A stretch of 64,000 nucleotides of DNA. It comes from Paenibacillus sp. UNC499MF. GTDB lineage: Bacteria; Bacillota; Bacilli; Paenibacillales; NBRC-103111. Under the pieces are notes generated by a model. The model was not told the DNA's origin and did no database searches. It was given only the letters and a program-made list of their open reading frames with translations. The DNA lies in NCBI RefSeq assembly GCF_900107975.1, contig NZ_FNVF01000001.1:129756-193755 (forward strand). The letters are read 5' to 3'. The position numbers were made by a program, and so were the translations under genes. This document shows, piece after piece, positions 1 through 8,060 of the stretch. Numbering within the stretch: position 1 is the stretch's first letter; the number at the start of each line of letters is the position of its first letter.

Positions 1-60
1 GCCAAACCAAAAGCCAAACCAAAAGCCAAACCAAAAGCCAAACCAAAAGCCAAACCATAA
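1..60 (+). CDS. C-terminal AKPK-repeat tail of a truncated upstream gene
   Basis: The window opens inside five perfect or near-perfect 12-bp repeats (unit gccaaaccaaaa). Read in frame 1 they encode (Ala-Lys-Pro-Lys)n ending Ala-Lys-Pro and a TAA at 58-60. This is therefore most likely the lysine/proline-rich tail of a protein whose body lies left of the window. Such AKP/KPK tails are known from histone-like and cell-wall-associated proteins, but nothing here identifies the family. A DNA-only tandem repeat is the alternative. The exact codon periodicity and the in-frame stop favour coding. Confidence 0.6.
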   Translation, partial: AKPKAKPKAKPKAKPKAKP

Positions 61-89
61 AAGCACTTAAACCCATGGAGGTTCAAACG

Positions 90-1721
90 ATGAGCAAAGC
101 TGATCTTCCCGCCCTTTTAAATTACAGCGTATTGACGTCACCGAGTCCCCTGCAGGCGAGTACGCAGACGTTTTCCGCTTCCGGCAACATAACACTGGTT
201 GTAACCCCTCCCCCCGGGAAGGAAGTTTATTGTCCGGAAATCGATTTATATATCCCCTCTGGGGCGTTAAGCCGAAAAGATATCTTTGATCCGGGAGTCA
301 ATACGGATAAGTGGCAGTACGCGGTCGGAAAGATCGTCGAAGGCAGTGAGGTGGGGCTGGCCGTCGACATATCCTACATCCCGCTCAAATTCACGGCCAA
401 GTCGTCGCAGGATTACCTGATTAACTACCCGCTGATCCTGACGGTCGGCGTCGGCTCCGTCTCCGCCGCTCTGGGCGACATCCGCAACCTGCACATCCTG
501 GAGACGTCCTCCTCGTTCTCCGGTGACTACCAGCAGCGCGATCTGCCTTTCGGCTTGACGATCGGGCTTCCGGAATTTTTCGTACGCAATTTTGTGGCGG
601 GCGCTTACGACAGCTCCAAACCGGACATCGTGCCGGGCGGCAGCTTCGCAAACGGCCAGGCGTTCAAGCTGAGCTGGGAGGGCAACGCCAGCCAGTATCA
701 GATTGTTACGACGGCAGGCACCGCTCCCCTCTACAGCGGAACCGATAATTCTTTCGCTGTGACGAAGGGCCTCAGCCAGACGACCACCTTCATTCTCATC
801 GCAAGCCGGACCGATGGGGTTCGCGGCGAAACGCTGTATGTGTACGAAGCGGTGACCGTACATATTACGAACCCGGACGAAACTCCGAATACCGTGTCCG
901 CAGCGGGGAACATTGCGACAGCCGCCGGATTGAACGGCAAGACACTGCAGGTGTCGGGCTCCGCTTCTTTGAACGGCGGCGCGGACGTAACCGGCCCGCT
1001 GAACGCGAAGGGTGAGCTGAACGTAACCGGCACCGCAACGATGTCCGGCGGGACGGTTACGGGCCCGCTTACGGTTCAGGGCTCCGCATCGCTGGGAAGT
1101 TCTTCCGTGCAAGGCGCACTTTCCGTCGGCGGTGCGTCAACCTTGTCCGACACTGCGATTAAAGGAGCTTTAAGCGCTGCGGGCAGCGTCGGAATGCTCG
1201 GGTACAACCAGCAGATCAGCACCGGTACGCATATGGCGGGAACGGACGGTTTTGTGATCGGCTATGTTTACCTCCCCTGGAAGCAGGCTTTATCCGTGGG
1301 CTGGATTTACGGGGGGACCGACGGATATATGGTACAGACCACCGGAGGGAATACGGGTGGTTTTACCGGCAACTGGACGAAGTACAATTATTCGAACCCG
1401 AACACGTTCATGTTTCCCGTACGGAGGGGAGCAAGCTACTGGATCGGCGAAAGCTTTTTCAAAGATAATGAGGTGAACCCGAATACGGCTTATTATTTTG
1501 TCCCTCTAGGAAGCGGGTCGAGCGGGGAAGAAGCGACGGTAAAAATCTCCGATGAAGTTCCCGAAGATATCGTGCTGCCGCACGACGGCCTGGAGAAAGC
1601 GAACGGAGCGGAACAGGCTGAACGGGCGAAACTCCTGACCCGGCTGCTGGAGGAAATTTTAGAGAAACCTATTGGGGAAGATAAGAAGAAAGCCTTGATC
1701 GATGTGCTGGGAACCCTGTAG
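90..1721 (+). CDS. fibre-like protein of unknown function
   Basis: A 543-residue protein with no signal peptide or membrane segment. ATG at 90 is chosen over ATG 75 because GGAGG (77-81) lies 8 bases before it and overlaps the earlier codon. The first 180 or so residues are beta-rich (IPSGALSRKDIFDPG...). Residues about 190-270 resemble an Ig-like module. Residues about 285-370 are short repeats of the form GxLxVxGxAxLxG (SGSASLNGGADVTGPLNAKG and following), a pattern typical of left-handed beta-roll or trimeric fibre shafts. A globular Gly/aromatic segment follows, then a charged helical tail rich in E and K. The shaft-plus-head layout recalls phage tail fibres or surface adhesins, but no phage genes are nearby. 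I do not recognise the family. The TAG at 1721 precedes a terminator at 1933. Confidence 0.8.
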   Translation: MSKADLPALLNYSVLTSPSPLQASTQTFSASGNITLVVTPPPGKEVYCPEIDLYIPSGALSRKDIFDPGVNTDKWQYAVGKIVEGSEVGLAVDISYIPLKFTAKSSQDYLINYPLILTVGVGSVSAALGDIRNLHILETSSSFSGDYQQRDLPFGLTIGLPEFFVRNFVAGAYDSSKPDIVPGGSFANGQAFKLSWEGNASQYQIVTTAGTAPLYSGTDNSFAVTKGLSQTTTFILIASRTDGVRGETLYVYEAVTVHITNPDETPNTVSAAGNIATAAGLNGKTLQVSGSASLNGGADVTGPLNAKGELNVTGTATMSGGTVTGPLTVQGSASLGSSSVQGALSVGGASTLSDTAIKGALSAAGSVGMLGYNQQISTGTHMAGTDGFVIGYVYLPWKQALSVGWIYGGTDGYMVQTTGGNTGGFTGNWTKYNYSNPNTFMFPVRRGASYWIGESFFKDNEVNPNTAYYFVPLGSGSSGEEATVKISDEVPEDIVLPHDGLEKANGAEQAERAKLLTRLLEEILEKPIGEDKKKALIDVLGTL

Positions 1722-2037
1722 CCGAACGGATCGTTAGCCCTCCTCCACTCTCGTAGAAGAAAAGAATTCCAATAAGCGGAGAAATCTAACGTAAGAAGAG
1801 AAGTCGAAGTGAAGATGGTTTTCCGAAAAGCACCCTGCATTTTCATAGCAGCTGACAAGCAAGAAACGACCGAATCTGCCCAGGAAGAAACAACAGAACC
1901 TCCCAGCAAGAAACAACAAAACCTACCTAAATAAAGAAACAGCCTCTTTGTGGAGAGGCTGTTTCTTTTGTCCTATATAAAATAGTTCCAGAGAAACAAT
2001 TTTCTTTAAATATATGTCGAATTCAATAAAATTACTA
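1722..2037. other. intergenic stretch with a doubtful short ORF
   Basis: No recognisable gene. An open frame runs from GTG 1809 or ATG 1815 to TAA 1935 and would encode about 40 residues ending in a low-complexity Glu/Thr/Lys/Gln tail. Its ribosome binding site is poor, so it is reported only as a possibility. It may be a remnant. The terminator at 1933 closes the region, followed by AT-rich DNA before the chemoreceptor. Confidence 0.3.
1933..1969 (+). terminator. rho-independent terminator
   Basis: AAAGAAACAGCCTC pairs with its complement GAGGCTGTTTCTTT across a short loop and ends in a T-rich run. It closes the transcript of the fibre-like gene. Confidence 0.85.
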
Positions 2038-2065
2038 TCAACATTTTGTCTGTTTTTGTCGATAA
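2038..2065 (+). promoter_or_regulatory. possible sigma-D (motility) promoter
   Basis: TCAA, 16 bases, then GTCGATAA resembles the sigma-D consensus TAAA-N15-GCCGATAT (3/4 and 6/8 matches). It lies about 45 bases before the chemoreceptor start. Chemoreceptor genes in Bacilli are commonly sigma-D dependent, which supports the reading. The match is imperfect. Confidence 0.4.
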
Positions 2066-2109
2066 AGTAGATATCTATTTTTGGCGTAGGCCGCTATACG
2101 AGGGGGAGC

Positions 2110-4203
2110 ATGATGTTAAAAAGCAAGGCAGAACGGGCACGCGGTGTCCTCGGCAAAATCAACCTGAACGGGTTGTTCGCCAAAATCATGCTGATATCGG
2201 TTGCTTGCATGACCATTCCGATGTTAATCGCGCTATGGTTTGCGAGCAGCTCGTCAGCCGGTTCGCTCCAAGCTGAAGCAAGACAGTCCATGACGAACAT
2301 CGTTTCGGAGAAGGTGAACCAGATGGATTTGGCTTTCACGAACTTATCGTTAAGTTCTTCGACGATCGCGAACAATCCTTTTCTGATCAACACATTCAAG
2401 GAAATTAAAAAAAACGGCAATCCGAAATCGGAAAACGCCGCCGCCGCATCCGCTTATTTGGGCAAGCTCATCACGGACGCGAACGGCTTGTATGAAAATA
2501 TTTACGCCGCGTACAATAGTGCGATCGTGTCCGACGGTATCGGCGGGCAATCCGTGGGCATCGACATCGGGGTGGCCGAACTGGACAAGTCTCTGCTCGA
2601 AGGAATGAAGAAAGGCCCCGTCCTGTTCGGACCGGTCCAGTCTCCCGTAACCGGCGGTCCGATTATGGCGCTGCTGGCGCATATTCCCGACGGAAGTACG
2701 GATGCAATGCCTTCCATCGTAGGGACGGCGGTTGACTTGACGAAGCTCTCGGCGAATATCGTCCGATCTACGCAGGAAGGCAACGTCAAGACATTTATGA
2801 TCAATGCGGCTGGAGTTCTCGTCGCTGCGGAAGACGGCAAAGAAGTGCTGAAATACGACATGACTAAGGCCGAAGGAGACGTTCCCGCCTTTTTCAAGGA
2901 AGTAAGCACGAATAAGAAGGGGATCGGGTACTTCACACTGAACGGCCAGCAGCAAATCGCTTCTTACGCCAAATCGGGCCTGCAGGATATGTATATCATT
3001 TCCTTCAAACCGGTCGAAGAGTATATGCACGATGTTACGTCTCTGCAAAAAGGTCTGGTCGTTGTCATTATCGGCAGTATTCTCGTATTTGCGGCCATTC
3101 TCGTACTGCTTTCGTACCGGATCACAACGCCGATTAAAGTCGCGACGGAGCATTTGAAAGTCATCGCGGGCGGCGACTTCTCCCATCCGGTTCCGCAGAA
3201 ATTTATGAAAGCCAAGGATGAGACGGGCGTATTGATGCAGTCGATGCACACGATGCAGTCTTCAATCAGTGACACGATCCGTACGGTTGTGGAAGAGTCG
3301 GACAAGCTTGGCGGCTCCGTAACGGCGGTGAGCAGTCATTTGACGGATCTCAACAGCCAAATTCAGAACGTGTCCGGCACGACGCAGCAAATGGCCGCCG
3401 CCATGGAAGAAACGGCCGCTTCGACGGAAGAAATGAATCATTCGTCCGCCAGCATCCGCCAGTCCGTCGACCGGATTGCGGATCAGGCGAAGCAGGGTGA
3501 AGAGGCTTCGAAGGAAGTCAGCAAGCGGGCCGAAGATCTGCGCGAGACGGCGGTCGCCTCGTCGGAGCGGGCCGTTGTAATCGGCCGGCAGATGCGGGAG
3601 AAGCTGGAGAGCGCCATCGAGCAGTCCAGAGCCGTGGAGCAGATTCAGGTCCTGGCGAGCTCCATTCTGGAGATTACGGCCCAGACCAATCTCCTCGCCC
3701 TGAACGCCAACATCGAGGCGGCCAGAGCAGGGGAAGCGGGCCGGGGATTTGCCGTCGTAGCCGGTGAAATCCGCAAGCTGGCCGAGGTGTCCGGACATTC
3801 CGCGAACAAAATCCGCGAAGTGGTCCAAATCGTCACTTCCTCGGTGCAGAACTTGAAGGCGAATTCCGAAAGCATGCTTGCTTTTATCGATACGACGGTG
3901 ATTAACGACTACAACGCGATGGTAGAAACGGGCCAGCAGTATTACCGGGACGCGGAGTTTTACGAAAATCTGCTGGGCAGCTTCAACGCGACCGCGCATG
4001 AACTGAGCCGGGCCATTCAGGACATGGCGCTCATGATCAACGAAATTTCGATCGCCAACAACGAATCCGCCGCCGGAACCGGGAATATCTCGGATCAAGC
4101 GAGTGTCGCGATGGACAGTTCGGATAAAGTGCTGGATATTGTGGAAGGCACGAGAGAGAGCGCCGAGCAGCTCAAGCAAACGATCGCCAATTTCAAAATA
4201 TAA
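2110..4203 (+). CDS. methyl-accepting chemotaxis protein
   Basis: A 697-residue transmembrane chemoreceptor that senses ligands outside the cell and controls CheA. A short cytoplasmic N-terminus leads into TM1 (about residues 22-45). An extracellular ligand domain of roughly 265 residues follows (Cache-type by size and position), then TM2 (about 315-337), a HAMP linker (about 338-390) and a long cytoplasmic signalling coiled coil. The conserved hairpin tip is clear at about 520-560 ([20 protein letters not shown], then [16 protein letters not shown]). Start codons ATG 2110 and ATG 2113 are both served by AGGGGGAG at 2101-2108. The gene is monocistronic between a possible sigma-D promoter and a strong terminator. 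The ligand cannot be told from sequence. Proximity to the sialic acid locus is suggestive only. Confidence 0.95.
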   Translation: MMLKSKAERARGVLGKINLNGLFAKIMLISVACMTIPMLIALWFASSSSAGSLQAEARQSMTNIVSEKVNQMDLAFTNLSLSSSTIANNPFLINTFKEIKKNGNPKSENAAAASAYLGKLITDANGLYENIYAAYNSAIVSDGIGGQSVGIDIGVAELDKSLLEGMKKGPVLFGPVQSPVTGGPIMALLAHIPDGSTDAMPSIVGTAVDLTKLSANIVRSTQEGNVKTFMINAAGVLVAAEDGKEVLKYDMTKAEGDVPAFFKEVSTNKKGIGYFTLNGQQQIASYAKSGLQDMYIISFKPVEEYMHDVTSLQKGLVVVIIGSILVFAAILVLLSYRITTPIKVATEHLKVIAGGDFSHPVPQKFMKAKDETGVLMQSMHTMQSSISDTIRTVVEESDKLGGSVTAVSSHLTDLNSQIQNVSGTTQQMAAAMEETAASTEEMNHSSASIRQSVDRIADQAKQGEEASKEVSKRAEDLRETAVASSERAVVIGRQMREKLESAIEQSRAVEQIQVLASSILEITAQTNLLALNANIEAARAGEAGRGFAVVAGEIRKLAEVSGHSANKIREVVQIVTSSVQNLKANSESMLAFIDTTVINDYNAMVETGQQYYRDAEFYENLLGSFNATAHELSRAIQDMALMINEISIANNESAAGTGNISDQASVAMDSSDKVLDIVEGTRESAEQLKQTIANFKI

Positions 4204-4236
4204 CGGAGCCCCGAAAGCGGGCTTCCGATATACGCG

Positions 4237-4267
4237 CAAAAAAGCTTGCCGGTTCCGGCAGGCTTTT
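4237..4267 (+). terminator. rho-independent terminator
   Basis: AAAAAAGCTTGCCGG pairs with CCGGCAGGCTTTTTT (one G-U pair) around a two-base loop. Because it has A's on one side and T's on the other it could end the chemoreceptor transcript and also the minus-strand kinase transcript arriving from the right. Confidence 0.9.
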
Positions 4268-4389
4268 TTGTGCATGTTTACGTCGTGCGGAAGGAGTGCC
4301 GAGGGCCGCAGCGGCAACCGCCCGCAGCCCGGTAACCGCGCGCTTCCTTCCGGACATGTGCATACGCCCCGAAACGGGGCACCGCCCGC

Positions 4390-6210
4390 TCACTTCCCGG
4401 ACGGAAGCCGGATGCTGACGACCGTGCCTTCGCCGGGGGCGCTGTCTACGGAGAGGCCGTACATTTCGCCGAAGTAGAACTGGATGCGGTCGTGCACGTT
4501 TTTGATCCCGATGTGCCGCTGGTCCAGCGTGTCTGAAGGCTGCTTCAGCCGTTCGCGCAGCTTCGCCAGCTCTCCGGCTTCCATGCCCGCACCGTCATCC
4601 CGCACGGTGATAATCATCTCGTGCCCGACGAACGAGGAGCCGATCTCCAGCAGCCCCGGGCCGGATGTGCGTTCCAGTCCGTGGACGACGGCATTTTCGA
4701 TCAGCGGCTGGAGCGAGAAGTGCATCACTTCCACGGACTCGCTTCCCGGCGCGAGATTTTCCGTGTACCGGATTTTATCGCCGAACCGCATCTGCTGCAC
4801 CCGGACGTAGAGCCGGATATGATCCAGCTCTTCCCGCAGGGAGACGGTCTCTTTACCCGTCTGGATATGAATGCGGAACAGCTTGCCGAGAAGGCCGACC
4901 ATTTCTGAAATGTCCCGCTGGCCGTTAATAATGGCTTTCATCTGGACCGTTTCCAGGGCATTGGCGAGAAAATGGGGGTTGATCTGGCTTTTGAGCGCCC
5001 CGTACTGGGCGATTTTCTGCTGGGCTTTCGCCATGGAAGAGCGTTCGATATAATTTTGCAGTTCTTCCACCATTCTGTGAATTCCCTGGTACAGCACCCC
5101 GAATTCGTCCTGGCGGCTGCTGCTCAGATTCACATCGAAGCGGCCCATTCCGACAAGCTTGACCTGGCGGGTGAGCCGGATGATCGGCTTCGTGACCCGG
5201 TTGTACAGAAGAACCATGAACAGCAGGGCGGTTCCGAGCGAGGCGAAAGCCAGCCCGAGAATAAGATTGCCGAGGAAGCCGGCCGGCTTCGTCATTTCTT
5301 TTTCCCCGATGGATTGAATGACCTTCCACCCCGAATAAGGCGACGTCACGAAATTAATGTACGATTCCTTGCCCGCAATAGGCGCATAGAAGCTCCCCGT
5401 GCTTTCCTTCATCACCGTCCCGATCGTGCCCGCATCAAGCCTGGTGGAGCTTTCCGGGTCCATCCCGCTGTTGGCGGAGTAATAAACGATGCCTCCGTCG
5501 CTGTCGATGATGACGAAGTTGCGCATGCTCGTCTCCGAAAGCTTCAAAATCTCACGCAGGGAATCCAGGCGGATATCCACCAGCATGACGCCAAGCTGCT
5601 GCTTACTCCCGACTTTGTTGATGACCCGGGCGATCGAGATGACGGGCTCGTGCACATTCGTCCGGTGAAAAGGGGGATGCGTCCCGAACAGAACGACCCC
5701 GCCGTTATGCCGGACGGTCTCGATATACCACGGTTCCTTCGTGAAATCGTTGAGGGCATAATCGGCCCGGTTGAAATCGGCGGAGTAGAAAACACGGTTC
5801 CCCGCATAAATGCGGATGCTGTCCACGTTCTTGATCGTCATTTCGATCGAGCTGATAAACGTTTCGATCACGTTCCGGTATTGGATCTTCAAGTCCTCAC
5901 CGTTGTTTTCCGTATGATAGGTGTAATTCTCCAAAGCGTTCTGAAGCTGGTTGTCGAGCTGGGCGTTGAGCGTCCCTTTCTCGATGCTCTGCAAATACTG
6001 GTCGATGTTAAAAGACAGATTGTTCAGGATCAGGCTGGAGCTGGCCTGGTACTCTGTTTTCACCGCTTTGAAAGAGAACCAGTAAATAAGGCCCGACATA
6101 ATCAGAAGCGGCAGGGTGACGGTCAATATCACGAGCAGAAAAATCTGGTGATTCACGTGCCTCATCCGGGTAAATCTCACGTTTGGCTTCCATATCTTCA
6201 CAGCACTCAC
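4390..6210 (-). CDS. YesM-family sensor histidine kinase (system 1)
   Basis: A membrane histidine kinase of about 606 residues, partner of the adjacent YesN-type regulator. TM1 lies near residues 21-46, followed by an extracellular dCache-like sensor of about 240 residues, TM2 (FLGNLILGLAFASLGTALLF), HAMP, a His_kinase domain with the family motif INPHFL (phospho-acceptor His) and a HATPase_c domain with DDGAGM and IGIKNVHDRI. GTG 6210 is chosen because it overlaps the regulator's stop codon as GTGA, the usual sign of translational coupling. GTG 6201 and ATG 6165 are alternatives. The open frame extends further upstream but would sit inside the regulator gene. Unusually, the regulator is the first gene and the kinase the second. 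Its position diverging from the nan transporter operon suggests it senses sialic acid, a sialoglycan fragment or a loaded binding protein. Confidence 0.93.
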   Translation of the reverse strand: MSAVKIWKPNVRFTRMRHVNHQIFLLVILTVTLPLLIMSGLIYWFSFKAVKTEYQASSSLILNNLSFNIDQYLQSIEKGTLNAQLDNQLQNALENYTYHTENNGEDLKIQYRNVIETFISSIEMTIKNVDSIRIYAGNRVFYSADFNRADYALNDFTKEPWYIETVRHNGGVVLFGTHPPFHRTNVHEPVISIARVINKVGSKQQLGVMLVDIRLDSLREILKLSETSMRNFVIIDSDGGIVYYSANSGMDPESSTRLDAGTIGTVMKESTGSFYAPIAGKESYINFVTSPYSGWKVIQSIGEKEMTKPAGFLGNLILGLAFASLGTALLFMVLLYNRVTKPIIRLTRQVKLVGMGRFDVNLSSSRQDEFGVLYQGIHRMVEELQNYIERSSMAKAQQKIAQYGALKSQINPHFLANALETVQMKAIINGQRDISEMVGLLGKLFRIHIQTGKETVSLREELDHIRLYVRVQQMRFGDKIRYTENLAPGSESVEVMHFSLQPLIENAVVHGLERTSGPGLLEIGSSFVGHEMIITVRDDGAGMEAGELAKLRERLKQPSDTLDQRHIGIKNVHDRIQFYFGEMYGLSVDSAPGEGTVVSIRLPSGK

Positions 6211-7853
6211 AACCCTATTTTTTTTCGGTAATCCGTCGGTGTAAGCCCGGTGATCTTCTTGAAGGTTTTCACGAAGTGCTTGTAGCTTTTGTACCCGCAC
6301 ATCTGACAGACGTCCGTCACGAGATATTCGGGTTTGTGCAGGCAGTCCATCGCATGGGAAATGCGGATTTCGGACACGAACGTCATATAGTTTTTGTTTA
6401 ATTTAAGCTTGAACAGCCGGCTGAGATAGGAAGGGTTGTAGAAAAAACGGTCCGCCACCATCTGCAGAGTCACGTCCTGGTCGAGATGCTGCCGGAGATA
6501 GGCTTCAATCCCTTTGAAAATAAGGCCGTCCCCAGGGCCGCTCGGCTGGGACGACTCCTTGTAGACGCCGCTCAGATGCAGCATCCAGCCGCCGAGCCAG
6601 TCGAGCAGGGCCGCCAGCGTCCGGAAATCGTCCACGCAGCTTAGCGTGAGCAGCTTGTCGCTGTAGACGCCCTCGACGGGAATGCCGTGCTTGTGGGCGA
6701 ACCGCAGCGTGACCGAGACGAGGTCCTGCAGGAATCCGAGCAGGCTGCCGTATGCGGCTCCCGGCGTGCCCGCCAGCTTCTCTTCGGCCAGCCTTGCGAG
6801 AAGCGGCTTGATCTCCCCGGCGTCTCCCGTCTCCAGACAGCGCTCGATGTCCGCCTTGTCGGGGTCGCCGAGCCGGATCAGCGGATCTGCGGCGGTTTCA
6901 GCCGGAAGAGAGCCGGGAGAACCGGCCTCGAACAGCTGCCGCTCCGGCTGAAAGAAGCGCCCGTACAGCGCTCTCTCCGCCTGCCGGAGCGTAGCGCCCG
7001 CGCCGGAGAGGCCGGACGAGGCCGGGCCGGCGGCCGCGCAGAAGGCGGCCTGCTCACGGCCCGCCTGCCGGACGAGGGCGTGACGCGGGGCGAAATCCCG
7101 GTCCCGGCCGGCATCTCCCCGGGGAAGTGCCGGATCGTCCAGAATTGCAAGCGCATACATTTTGGCGTGATCAAAATACGTGAGCAGCCGGACATGATCC
7201 GACCCTGCATAGGAACGGGCAAGCTCTTCCGCCAATTGTTCCGCCCGGTTTCTTAAACGGCGCCGGGTCTGGTAGCTGTGGGGCTGGTCCGTAAACCATG
7301 TGATAACAATCGGCACGTACGTATGGGCGGTGCCCTCAAGCCCGCAGGAGGAAAGCTCCGCCTCACCGGGATCGCTTTCTTCCAGGAGAAGCTTTACCAG
7401 CTGGCTGCGCTTCAGCTTCATCGTTTCTCCGGCTTCCCGTTCAAGCAGGTTGTGCCGGCTCTGCGCCAGCTTCTGCTGTTTCAGCGTGTCCAGGCACTGC
7501 ATCAGGGTAGACAGGCTTTCGTCGTACTCCAGAGGCTTAAGCAGGAACGCGTGCACGCCGCCGAGCCTTATGGCCCGCTGGGCGTAGGCGAAATCGTTGT
7601 ACCCCGTTAAAATGATAAAAACGGTATCGGGCAGCATAGGGCGCAGCTCTTCGATCATCTGGAGCCCGTCCATTTCGGGCATGCGGATGTCCGTGATGAC
7701 CATGTCGGGCTTCTCGCCGAGCGCCATCCGGAAGCCTTCCTTGCCGTTCTCCGCTTCCAGAATGGTTTCGAATCCGAGCTCCTGCCATGCAAAATAATGC
7801 TTCAGCCCCGTGCGGATCAAAGGCTCGTCTTCGACAATCATCAATTTGTACAT
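6207..7853 (-). CDS. YesN-family response regulator, AraC-type (system 1)
   Basis: A 548-residue DNA-binding response regulator. The receiver domain (1-120) has the acidic pair E8/D9, phospho-acceptor D55 (in VITDIRMPEMDG) and K106. A variable central region spans about 130-430. The C-terminal 105 residues form two AraC-type helix-turn-helix motifs (YLRQHLDQDVTLQMVADRFF... and VTDVCQMCGYKSYKHFVKTF). ATG 7853 has GGAGG six bases upstream. The longer open frame (to 7913) lacks a binding site and is rejected. The kinase gene overlaps its stop by 4 bases. It is transcribed divergently from the binding-protein operon. Its likely operator is the 45-bp element at 7938-7982, repeated before the sialidase (inference). 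Confidence 0.93.
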   Translation of the reverse strand: MYKLMIVEDEPLIRTGLKHYFAWQELGFETILEAENGKEGFRMALGEKPDMVITDIRMPEMDGLQMIEELRPMLPDTVFIILTGYNDFAYAQRAIRLGGVHAFLLKPLEYDESLSTLMQCLDTLKQQKLAQSRHNLLEREAGETMKLKRSQLVKLLLEESDPGEAELSSCGLEGTAHTYVPIVITWFTDQPHSYQTRRRLRNRAEQLAEELARSYAGSDHVRLLTYFDHAKMYALAILDDPALPRGDAGRDRDFAPRHALVRQAGREQAAFCAAAGPASSGLSGAGATLRQAERALYGRFFQPERQLFEAGSPGSLPAETAADPLIRLGDPDKADIERCLETGDAGEIKPLLARLAEEKLAGTPGAAYGSLLGFLQDLVSVTLRFAHKHGIPVEGVYSDKLLTLSCVDDFRTLAALLDWLGGWMLHLSGVYKESSQPSGPGDGLIFKGIEAYLRQHLDQDVTLQMVADRFFYNPSYLSRLFKLKLNKNYMTFVSEIRISHAMDCLHKPEYLVTDVCQMCGYKSYKHFVKTFKKITGLTPTDYRKKIGL

Positions 7854-7937
7854 GGATGTCCTCCGGAAGTTAATCATGCTGATAGTTAGATGTAAAACTA
7901 GTATACTAAACACCGGACATAGAGGACAGTTCCAAAT

Positions 7938-8035
7938 CCGAACAGGTCAAAATACGCCCATGAAGGTAAAATCTAAGGGATTCTTTAGCCGCCGGATATG
8001 TTCTATGCTTAACGCAGGAAATGAAAGCGATTCAT
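7938..8035 (+). promoter_or_regulatory. activator site and promoter of the nan transporter operon
   Basis: Positions 7938-7982 match 14381-14425 (upstream of the sialidase) at 37 of 45 bases without gaps. The first 19 bases (CCGAACAGGTCAAAATACG) and the last 9 (TAAGGGATT) are identical. Inside, AGGTCAAAA (7944) and AGGTAAAAT (7964) form a direct repeat with a 20-base period, the arrangement AraC-type dimers bind. A -10 box TATGCT lies at 8004-8009, exactly 30 bases after the TAAGGGATT start, as in the other copy. No good -35 is present, as expected for an activated promoter. An inverted repeat ATGAA-AGCGA-TTCAT at 8021-8035 is cre-like and may allow CcpA repression (weak). Confidence 0.7.
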
Positions 8036-8060
8036 TTTTAACTACAGAGGGGGATAAGAA

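Noticed and set aside
1-60. CRISPR-like or satellite repeat
   Set aside because: Units are contiguous 12-mers without spacers and read cleanly as Ala-Lys-Pro-Lys codons ending in a stop.
4972-6231. Plus-strand open frame of 419 codons opposite the first histidine kinase
   Set aside because: It lies entirely over a kinase with clear motifs, is Arg/Pro/His-rich as expected of a GC-rich shadow, and has no domain or binding site.
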